Below, piece after piece: positions 1 through 6,085 of a stretch of 6,361 bases of DNA. The stretch covers positions 1 through 6,361 of the forward strand of contig JAZRDT010000151.1 in the NCBI GenBank assembly GCA_045660385.1. The letters run 5' to 3'. This DNA is from UBA1189 sp045660385 (GTDB lineage Bacteria > Bacteroidota > Bacteroidia > Bacteroidales > Bacteroidaceae). Below the pieces are notes generated by a model, which saw only the letters and a list, made by a program, of their open reading frames with translations, was not told the origin of the DNA and made no database searches. The position numbers and the translations under genes are program-made. The first letter of the stretch is position 1; every line of letters starts with the position of its first letter.

Positions 1-1025
1 TGGAAGGCCCATTCGCCCTCGGCATTCTGTGTGGCATAGGGGTAGAGGGCGGACAGGGCGTAGGTATGCTGATAGGCAAAGGCTGGCATGTGGTTGATGT
101 AGGCGGCCATGCCTTCACGTGAACGCTGAGAGCGGAAGGCCATGTTCTCGCTACGCTTGGCTTGTAGGAGGATGGCGAGTCCGCGGGTCGAGTAGGAACC
201 CGAGAGCATCAGCGCCTCACCCGTATTATATATATAGCCATTGTCGAACGAGGGATCCTGTCCCTTGCGTGCATACTCGGCCAAGAGGCTGTAGTCGCCC
301 ATCTGGAAGCGTGAGCGCACATCGAAGGCCGCCACGTTGTGAGGAAGATTGAGTTTGTAGTTGGTGCCGGGGATGATGACATCCTCGTCGGCCTCGTGCT
401 TCATAACGTACGATCCGCCCACCATCCAGGTGATGCCACGCTCCTGCATAGCGGTGCTGTAGTGGTCGATGTTCATCTCCACATCGGTGCCGCCCACCCA
501 TGCCTTCGTGTTCCAGTCCCAATAGGTACGCTGCACGCCACCCAGCACCTTCCACTGCACGCCAGGGATGGCGGTGAGGTGAAGGCGGGCACCACGCAAG
601 GCATTGTCGATGCCGAGGCTACGCTCCTCATAAGTGCGGAAGATGAAGCCACTGCCAAACTGGTCGTACATATCACCCACGGTGAGTTCGGCCCCATTCA
701 GTTTACCCTTCACGTAAATATGAGGTATGCCCCACCCCTTAAACTCCGGTTCGAAACCAGGCAGAGGGAATTGGGTAAACTCGAGGCGAGCGCCAGCATC
801 AACATATCGGCTCATCATGTAGAGGTCGGCATAGGTGTTGGTCAACCACCAGTTTTCATAGGGTTCCTCTCTGATTTCCAAATCTTTATGAGGAAATAAG
901 AAATCACTCTGCACGCTACCATGCAGAGTTACCTTCTGCGATTCATCGCCAAGATCCTGTGCCGTCATTGTAAACGGCGACAGTCCTGCCAAAGCGAGGA
1001 CTGTCAGTAGTATTCGGTGTTTCAC
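1..1025 (-). CDS. DUF6029-like exported Bacteroidota protein, N-terminal 341 residues (partial)
   Basis: The frame is open from a GTG at 1025-1023 to the left window edge, so the C-terminus is missing. No in-frame ATG lies upstream, and starting at GTG gives a clean signal peptide: basic MKHR, then a hydrophobic core to about residue 19, with likely cleavage after Ala22 (TMTA|QD). The mature part has a pattern I recognise from the DUF6029 family of Bacteroidota: a start like LHGSVQSD, then NTYADLY (63-69), YVDAGARLEF (74-83), the Gly/Phe-rich DQFGSGFIFRTYEERSLGIDN (121-141), and later a RGARL strand. Alternating aromatic and polar strands with short turns suggest an outer-membrane or surface beta-rich fold, perhaps a barrel; this is inference and the family has no established function that I know of. 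It lies downstream of the TlpA-like gene on the same strand, so co-transcription is plausible. I see no TAnnTTTG box directly upstream. Confidence is high that it is a gene and moderate for the family name. Confidence 0.85.
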   Translation of the reverse strand, partial: MKHRILLTVLALAGLSPFTMTAQDLGDESQKVTLHGSVQSDFLFPHKDLEIREEPYENWWLTNTYADLYMMSRYVDAGARLEFTQFPLPGFEPEFKGWGIPHIYVKGKLNGAELTVGDMYDQFGSGFIFRTYEERSLGIDNALRGARLHLTAIPGVQWKVLGGVQRTYWDWNTKAWVGGTDVEMNIDHYSTAMQERGITWMVGGSYVMKHEADEDVIIPGTNYKLNLPHNVAAFDVRSRFQMGDYSLLAEYARKGQDPSFDNGYIYNTGEALMLSGSYSTRGLAILLQAKRSENMAFRSQRSREGMAAYINHMPAFAYQHTYALSALYPYATQNAEGEWAF

Positions 1026-1056
1026 GTGTAGAAATAAGATGTTCTTGCAGAATTAA

Positions 1057-1134
1057 CTTTCAACTTTCAACTTTGACTAAATTCCCGCTCACTCGCTCAC
1101 TCGCAACTTTCAATTTTCAATTGTCAATTGTCAA
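1057..1134. repeat. Heptad (7-bp) and octamer tandem repeat tract between two genes
   Basis: Read on the minus strand, positions 1134-1107 are four tandem heptads: TTGACAA, TTGACAA, TTGAAAA and TTGAAAG. After a further TTG (1106-1104) come two perfect 8-mers CGAGTGAG (1103-1088), a short unique stretch, and then AAAG followed by two more TTGAAAG heptads (1074-1057). The first two heptads run into the end of the thioredoxin gene and encode its final Asp-Asn and TGA stop. No hairpin with a U-run, and so no intrinsic terminator, is visible here. From memory, similar TTGAAAG/TTGACAA tracts recur between genes of Prevotella and Bacteroides, but I cannot verify that from this window. Confidence 0.85.
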
Positions 1135-1621
1135 TTAGTTCTCTCACCTTCTCGATAAGATGTTCTTCCGATCCGTCGGTATATCCGCTACGTGAGTCGG
1201 CAATCTTGCCCTTGCCATCGATGACAAACACGTGGGGAATGGTCTGTACGCCCATAGCACGGCGGAAGTCGCCGTTGGGGTCGAGCAGCACCTCGTATTC
1301 CCAGCCATTGCCATCGACGAGGGGCTTCACCTTATTGATGTTCTGTGCCTGGTCGATGGATACGCAGATGACCTTCACGCCCGTCTCGTCCTGCCAGTCG
1401 GCATACACCTCGTGGATGGCATTGAGTTCGCGGTTACAAGGCTTGCACCATGTAGCGAAGAAACTGATGATGAAGGGCTTACCGTCGTTGCTGAGTTTGG
1501 CGGTATTGACAGTCTTTCCCTTGAGGTCTTTGAGTTGCACCGAGGGGAGCTGGGCCTGTGCCACGATGCTCGTCATGAGCAACAGGGCGAGGAGGATGAG
1601 TTTGTTTGCTTTCATATTCAT
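1124..1621 (-). CDS. TlpA/ResA-like thioredoxin-fold thiol-disulfide oxidoreductase, exported
   Basis: The product is a 165-residue periplasmic thioredoxin-fold protein of the TlpA/ResA/AhpC-TSA-like group, which exchanges disulfides in exported proteins. A signal peptide occupies about residues 1-23 (AQAQ cleavage region). The fold follows in order: LPSVQLKDLKGKTV (25-38), the first beta strand FIISFFATWC, the active site WCKPC with Cys59 and Cys62, the VKVICVSID strand (82-90), and the cis-Pro loop TIPHVFVID with Pro129. All catalytic landmarks are present and the length is normal for a single-domain member, so it should be active. There is no lipobox, so it is probably soluble in the periplasm. 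Two ATGs fit, at 1621 and at 1615 (residue 3); both leave the same signal peptide. The stop lies inside the tandem repeat tract, and the DUF6029-like gene starts 98 bp further on. The exact substrate cannot be read from the sequence. A reductase role in heme or cytochrome maturation, or general disulfide quality control, are both possible. Confidence 0.93.
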   Translation of the reverse strand: MNMKANKLILLALLLMTSIVAQAQLPSVQLKDLKGKTVNTAKLSNDGKPFIISFFATWCKPCNRELNAIHEVYADWQDETGVKVICVSIDQAQNINKVKPLVDGNGWEYEVLLDPNGDFRRAMGVQTIPHVFVIDGKGKIADSRSGYTDGSEEHLIEKVRELIDN

Positions 1622-1635
1622 TTGAATCTTTGCGA

Positions 1636-1643
1636 CAAAAGTA
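1636..1643 (-). promoter_or_regulatory. Putative Bacteroidota -7 box for the TlpA-like gene
   Basis: The minus strand reads TACTTTTG, a perfect match to TAnnTTTG recognised by the Bacteroidota primary sigma factor. No clear TTTG -33 box stands 19-21 bp upstream; that position falls on the palindrome at 1663-1678. Transcription would begin around 1628-1632, leaving a leader of only about 7-16 nt before the start codon. Confidence 0.6.
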
Positions 1644-1662
1644 CAACATTTTTTTGATAATC

Positions 1663-1678
1663 CTTACAGGATTGTAAG
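1663..1678. promoter_or_regulatory. Small palindrome in the divergent promoter region, possible operator
   Basis: CTTACA, the spacer GGAT, then TGTAAG form a perfect 6-bp inverted repeat with a 4-nt centre. It lies between the two divergent promoters, at about the -33 position of the minus-strand one. There is no following T-run on either side that would make it a terminator. An operator role is inference from position only, and a 6-bp arm can occur by chance in AT-rich DNA. Confidence 0.3.
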
Positions 1679-1689
1679 TTTTGAATGTT

Positions 1690-1724
1690 TTTGGAAAGAT
1701 TTTGTAAAAGAATCATTATCTTTG
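1690..1724 (+). promoter_or_regulatory. Putative Bacteroidota promoter for the M6 peptidase operon
   Basis: TATCTTTG at 1717-1724 matches the -7 consensus TAnnTTTG. A TTTG at 1690-1693 could be the -33 box, although the 23-bp spacing is slightly longer than the usual 19-21 bp. Transcription would start near 1730, giving an A-rich leader of about 34 nt without a Shine-Dalgarno sequence, which is normal in this phylum. Confidence 0.65.
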
Positions 1725-1763
1725 CACCTTATACGATTAGAACAATAAATATAAAAATACAGA

Positions 1764-4700
1764 ATGAAAAGATTGTTATTAGCAGTGATACTATGCATGG
1801 GTATGCTCAGCATGTGGGCGGTGCCAGCCAAACGTATCACGATGGAGGTAAAACAGCCCGATGGCACCCTGCTGACGGTAACCCAGCAGGGCGATGAATT
1901 TTTTAGTTTTTTTGTAACCGACGACCTCATCCCCGTGCTCCGCAAGGAGAATGCATATTTCTATGCCCACTTGGAGAATGGCGCCATAGCTCCCTCAAAG
2001 CATCTGGCACACAACGTCGCTGAGCGCACATTGGATGAGCAACAGGTAGTGGCCCAACTTCCTCGCATGGAAGAGATGGCAACGGCGATAAGCCAACGCG
2101 TGAATGCGATGCGCAGTAGCAGAGTATATCGCGAGACTGAGGTGCCCACTATGGGTGAGATACACGTTCCCGTTATCCTTGTTGAATATGCTGACGTGAA
2201 GCTCTCTCTCGACGATGCAAAGACAAGTTTCGACAAGCAGTTCAACGGCGACGACTACAAAGATGCCGGTGGCTATGGTAGCGTGAAGGAGTATTTCGAG
2301 GATCAGTCCGACGGACAATTTATCCCCAGATTCGACATCATCGGTCCGGTGACTCTGAGTAAGAAAAGAGACTACTATGGTGGCAACAACGGCGACGATA
2401 TCGACCCGAATGCACGTGATATGATAACAGAGGCATGCAACCAGGCCGACGAAAGCACCGATTTCTCAAAATACGACAACAACGGCGACGGCTATGTCGA
2501 CTTCCTGTATGTCATCTATGCCGGCTATGGCGAAAGTGCCAACTCATCGGTGCTCGCCAACACCGTATGGCCCCACAAGTCAAACCTGATTCATCCGATG
2601 ACTTTGGATGGAGTTCAGGTGAGTTTGTATGCCTGCAGCAATGAGCTGGACGGCTACGAGGGAGCCAACATTGATGGTATCGGTACCGTGTGTCATGAAT
2701 TTTCTCACTGCCTGGGCCTCCCCGACTTCTATGCAACCAACTATGCTACAGGAGCCTTCGGTATGGATAATTGGAGCGTGCTGCACTCAGGAAACTACAA
2801 CAACGGCAGCCACACTCCTTGCGGATACACAGGCTACGAGAAGGACTTCCTCGGTTGGAAGAAGCTGATCGTACTTGACGAACCTACCGACATCGTCCTC
2901 AAGCCTATGAGCGAGGGCGGCGATGCGTATAAAATCATCAACGACGCCAATCCCAACGAGTATTACATCATCGAGAACCACAAGAAATCCAAATGGGATA
3001 GCCACATCCCCGCCGAGGGCATGCTTGTGATTCATGTCGATTATCTGGAGTCGGCTTGGCAAAACAACACCGTCAACAATGAGCCTTCACATCAGCGAAT
3101 GACCATCATCCCTGCCGACAACAAGTTGACCAGTTCTTCGCTGAGTGGCGACGTTTATCCCGGTTCGGCCAAGAACACCGAACTGACATCAACCAGTACC
3201 CCCGCGGCCGAGGTTTATGTAGGCGGATTTATGGGTAAGGACCTCACCAACATCACGAAGAAGGACGACGACGTTACACTGTCGTTCATGAAGGGCGCTC
3301 TGTTGGTACCGAAGCTCAATGAAGCCACCGATATCACAGCCACAGGTTTCTCTATCGCATGGGATCAGGTTCCAGGCATCAAAGAATATGAGGTACAACT
3401 CGATGTATTGGAAGAGAACCCCTACATGTTGGACGAGGACTTCAACAAGGTAACAAAGACCAGTACGGATATCGGTGCTGTGATGGACAAGTATACCAAC
3501 CGCCTGGGTTGGGCTGGCGAAGGCGTCTATGGCCTTGATGGTGCCATCCGTATCGGACAGGCCAACAAGGAGGGCTACCTCTTTTCACCTACCATCGCTT
3601 GCGACTCTACCCACTACACCATCTTCTTCAGTGTGCGCAAGAACGAAGCAGCCACCAATGATGTATACATGATTCTGGCTGTGGGCGACCAAGCCTGGGG
3701 CAACAGTTTGGTGGGATACGGATTGACCATCGACAACGACGAGTGGGCGGCCTACTATGTTGTGCTCGACACCATTGGCGACAACACGTTCCTCTATATC
3801 GATACGCGTGACAATGAGCAGACCACAGGTAAAGAATCGATGTGTGTAGAGCTCGACGACATCTACATCCTCCCTGGCGACTATAGAAAGCAAGACCCCA
3901 ACTACGGAGCACCTGCCAAGGACACACAGTATGCCCTCTGCAAAGAGAAGGCAATGCCCTATCAGGCCCAGGCAATCGCAGTACCCGCTACACGCCAGAC
4001 CATGATGAGAGAGGGAGAAAACAGTGCCGACCGACGCTATTATGCCAATACAGTATACACCGAGCGTACAGCCGACCTCAACTTCCGCTTCGACAACCTC
4101 GATGGTGCACTCTATCGTGCTTCAGTTCGTAGCGTGCGCGATAGCGTATATTCACGTTACTCTAACACTGTAGATGTAGAGATTGTCGACAGCATGCTCC
4201 CCCAACTCGAACTGACGATTGATGCCGAAATGAACAACGACAGCCTCTACCTCACCGTGGAGGATGCCGATGCCACCATATACTATACCCTCGACGGCAC
4301 CATCCCCACAGCCTATAGCAACCAGTACACCGGCCCCCTGGCATTGAAGGAGAAGAGCACGCTCAACCTGATGGCCCGCAAGGAGGGTTACCGTCGTACC
4401 GACTACTTTGCTTACAGCAACTGGTTTGAGCACGAGGGCTTCACCTACCGCATCCAATCGACCTTGTCGCCGAAAGTTGCCCTTACCGAAGCGATGGGTG
4501 GCAACGACGGAAGCAGCTATGCCGGTCACATCGTGATAGACAACGAGGTATACATCGACTCACTCGTATATGCATTGTCCGGTATTGACGACGCGACTTT
4601 CCGCAATGCCACAGCGTTACGCAGTGTAACCATTGCCTGCGATACGATAGAGCATGTGGGTAGTGAGCTGTTCCATGGATGTAACGGACTGATTGCCGTG

Positions 4701-5660
4701 ATGTGGGACATTGCACAGCCCATCACCGCCGCGATGTTTGACGCCAACAGCTACCACAACCTCTTGGTATATGCACCTGCCGGCACAGCGTTCTCGCATC
4801 CGCTCATCGACGAGGGCCGTATGGCACTGATCGTTGACGGACAGGCAGGTACTTTGCACCTCAACGCAAGAAAATCATTCTACTGTCCCCGTCCGTTCGT
4901 TGCCGAGGAGGTGTCGTACGAACGCACCTTCACCCAAACAACCGGTAAGGGCGAGTCGGCCGGATGGGAAACCATCGCATTGCCCTTCGATGTGGAGAAG
5001 TTCGACCACGCGGGCAAGGGCGAGATCGCACCCTTCGGTACCACCGCCACCTATAATTTCTGGTTGGCCGAACTCACCGACAAGGGATTCCAACAAGCGA
5101 CAACCCTCCGCGCCAACCAAGCCTACATCATCGCTATGCCCAACCACAGCGAGTATGGCAACAACACGCTGAATGGTTCAGTAACCTTCTCGGCAAGCCA
5201 GGCAACCATCCACGCCACCGACGAGGTTATCGTATCTGAAGGTGCAGAACTGACGTTGATACCTACCTACGAACCAATTGCAGCCAGTGACGATGTATAT
5301 GCTCTCAATATCGGTGCCGCCTATGGCAACAACAAAGCCGGTAGCATCTTCATGTCTGGCCGATACGCCACTAACCCCTTCTATGCATACGGTTTGCCCG
5401 CAACAGGCACACAGGCCGCCCCCTACTATCGCATCCACACGCAGCCCGATGTAGAAGAAAGCGTAGTGAGCGAGTTTGCCGTAGAGTCAAAAGATGGCGT
5501 ACTATACATCACGATGCCCGAGGCGCAGACAGTGGTAGTGTACGACATGACCGGCCGTCAAGTTTGTCGCGTAGCATGTGAGACTGGCATCAATGCCATC
5601 ACCCACCTGCAGCCAGGCATCTATATGGTAGAGAAAACTAAAGTTTATGTTGAACGTTAA
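1764..5660 (+). CDS. Secreted M6-family zinc metallopeptidase with CHB_HEX_C, BspA-like LRR and T9SS type A sorting domains
   Basis: The product is a 1298-residue multidomain exported peptidase related to immune inhibitor A. Residues 1-22 form a signal peptide (MKRLLLAV... AVPA). About 23-125 are a propeptide typical of Bacteroidota M6 enzymes. The catalytic domain (about 128-510) starts at HVPVILVEYAD. It contains a calcium-loop-like DNNGDGYVD (238-246) and the zinc motif HEFSHCLGLPD (311-321), with His311, His315 and presumably Asp321 as ligands and Glu312 as general base. The conserved YEKDFLGW (358-365) follows. The Met-turn region reads NWSVLHSG (336-343), with Leu340 where relatives usually have Met. 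Residues 515-550 look like the first half of an FN3 domain, about 553-705 like a jelly-roll, and 760-808 like the second FN3 half. A CHB_HEX_C-type sandwich follows (815-885; IYYTLDGTIPT at 839-849), then a short BspA-like LRR (about 925-1012), a beta-rich domain (1035-1170; GWETIALPFDV), and a Por secretion tail (about 1235-1298) with VYDMTGRQV and LQPGIYMVE. The tail predicts type IX secretion to the cell surface or medium. The downstream lipoprotein gene overlaps or nearly abuts it. Substrates are unknown; host proteins or peptide nutrients are plausible. Confidence 0.93.
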   Translation: MKRLLLAVILCMGMLSMWAVPAKRITMEVKQPDGTLLTVTQQGDEFFSFFVTDDLIPVLRKENAYFYAHLENGAIAPSKHLAHNVAERTLDEQQVVAQLPRMEEMATAISQRVNAMRSSRVYRETEVPTMGEIHVPVILVEYADVKLSLDDAKTSFDKQFNGDDYKDAGGYGSVKEYFEDQSDGQFIPRFDIIGPVTLSKKRDYYGGNNGDDIDPNARDMITEACNQADESTDFSKYDNNGDGYVDFLYVIYAGYGESANSSVLANTVWPHKSNLIHPMTLDGVQVSLYACSNELDGYEGANIDGIGTVCHEFSHCLGLPDFYATNYATGAFGMDNWSVLHSGNYNNGSHTPCGYTGYEKDFLGWKKLIVLDEPTDIVLKPMSEGGDAYKIINDANPNEYYIIENHKKSKWDSHIPAEGMLVIHVDYLESAWQNNTVNNEPSHQRMTIIPADNKLTSSSLSGDVYPGSAKNTELTSTSTPAAEVYVGGFMGKDLTNITKKDDDVTLSFMKGALLVPKLNEATDITATGFSIAWDQVPGIKEYEVQLDVLEENPYMLDEDFNKVTKTSTDIGAVMDKYTNRLGWAGEGVYGLDGAIRIGQANKEGYLFSPTIACDSTHYTIFFSVRKNEAATNDVYMILAVGDQAWGNSLVGYGLTIDNDEWAAYYVVLDTIGDNTFLYIDTRDNEQTTGKESMCVELDDIYILPGDYRKQDPNYGAPAKDTQYALCKEKAMPYQAQAIAVPATRQTMMREGENSADRRYYANTVYTERTADLNFRFDNLDGALYRASVRSVRDSVYSRYSNTVDVEIVDSMLPQLELTIDAEMNNDSLYLTVEDADATIYYTLDGTIPTAYSNQYTGPLALKEKSTLNLMARKEGYRRTDYFAYSNWFEHEGFTYRIQSTLSPKVALTEAMGGNDGSSYAGHIVIDNEVYIDSLVYALSGIDDATFRNATALRSVTIACDTIEHVGSELFHGCNGLIAVMWDIAQPITAAMFDANSYHNLLVYAPAGTAFSHPLIDEGRMALIVDGQAGTLHLNARKSFYCPRPFVAEEVSYERTFTQTTGKGESAGWETIALPFDVEKFDHAGKGEIAPFGTTATYNFWLAELTDKGFQQATTLRANQAYIIAMPNHSEYGNNTLNGSVTFSASQATIHATDEVIVSEGAELTLIPTYEPIAASDDVYALNIGAAYGNNKAGSIFMSGRYATNPFYAYGLPATGTQAAPYYRIHTQPDVEESVVSEFAVESKDGVLYITMPEAQTVVVYDMTGRQVCRVACETGINAITHLQPGIYMVEKTKVYVER

Positions 5661-5677
5661 TGAATCTATTTAACTAT

Positions 5678-6082
5678 ATGAAGAAGTTCTTATTCTCTCT
5701 TTTCGTTGCAAGCCTTTTGGTTGCTTGTGAGAAGGAGGTGATGCCCGTTCTCGGAACCTTATCGGTAACTATCGACGAGAACCACCCCGAAATAGTCACA
5801 TGCTCCGTAGAGGTAACCGAAGGTTCGGTAGCCGAATGTGGATTCTACTTCGATAAGTCCAAGAACAAGGTAACAGGAGACAAAGCAGCCAAAGTAGCCG
5901 GCAGCTACGTAGCCCCCACCATTCAAGGAGAGATCAAAGGTCTTACCGCCAACGAGACCTATTACATCAAGGCTTATGCCATCAATGAAGAGGGTGTAGG
6001 CTACTCAGAGACAGTAAAGATCAAGACTGCAGCCTGCAAGCCCGGAGCAGATGATAACCTTCATCCTGGAACATTGAAATAA
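5678..6082 (+). CDS. Small lipoprotein with a single FN3/Ig-like domain
   Basis: From the ATG at 5678 the product is 134 residues. MKKF, a hydrophobic stretch and the lipobox LLVAC put the lipidated cysteine at residue 17, followed by EKE, a charged start to the mature chain that may favour surface exposure in Bacteroidota. Residues 27-118 look like one Ig/FN3-like sandwich of a kind common in Bacteroidota lipoproteins, with landmarks VAECGFYFD (51-59), GEIKGLTANETYYIKAYAIN (84-103) and GVGYSETVKIKT (106-117). There is no catalytic motif. An in-frame ATG at 5660 overlaps the peptidase stop (TAATG) and would add six residues; I prefer 5678 because it gives the standard signal peptide, but 5660 is possible and would imply translational coupling. 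The close link to the peptidase suggests co-expression and an envelope location; a binding or anchoring role is only a guess. Confidence 0.85.
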   Translation: MKKFLFSLFVASLLVACEKEVMPVLGTLSVTIDENHPEIVTCSVEVTEGSVAECGFYFDKSKNKVTGDKAAKVAGSYVAPTIQGEIKGLTANETYYIKAYAINEEGVGYSETVKIKTAACKPGADDNLHPGTLK

Positions 6083-6085
6083 GCA

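Noticed and set aside
339..899. Long plus-strand open frame opposite the DUF6029-like gene
   Set aside because: It lies wholly antisense to a frame with a signal peptide and family-like conserved blocks. Its own translation has low-complexity His/Val-rich composition and no recognisable domain.
1057..1123. Possible intrinsic terminator after the TlpA-like gene
   Set aside because: The short AATTG palindromes give no GC-rich stem followed by a U-run in the minus-strand transcript.
1057..1134. Possible CRISPR array
   Set aside because: The repeat units are only 7-8 bp and directly abut, without unique spacers of constant length; no cas gene is nearby.
1128..1657. Two plus-strand open frames opposite the TlpA-like gene
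   Set aside because: The minus-strand frame encodes a complete thioredoxin fold with WCKPC and cis-Pro, so the opposite frames are shadows of its codon pattern.
2475..2503. Dockerin or EF-hand domain in the peptidase (DNNGDGYVD)
   Set aside because: It is a single loop inside the catalytic domain, where M6 enzymes commonly carry such a calcium-loop-like sequence; there is no second copy or dockerin helix pair.
3585..3975. Minus-strand open frames of about 100 codons inside the peptidase gene
   Set aside because: They are antisense to conserved domain sequence, with no promoter, no recognisable product and composition expected from the GC-rich codon use of the real gene.
5660..5677. Start of the lipoprotein at the ATG overlapping the peptidase stop
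   Set aside because: This is not excluded, but it adds MNLFNY before a standard MKK signal peptide. The second ATG gives the more typical lipoprotein start, so I kept the shorter form.
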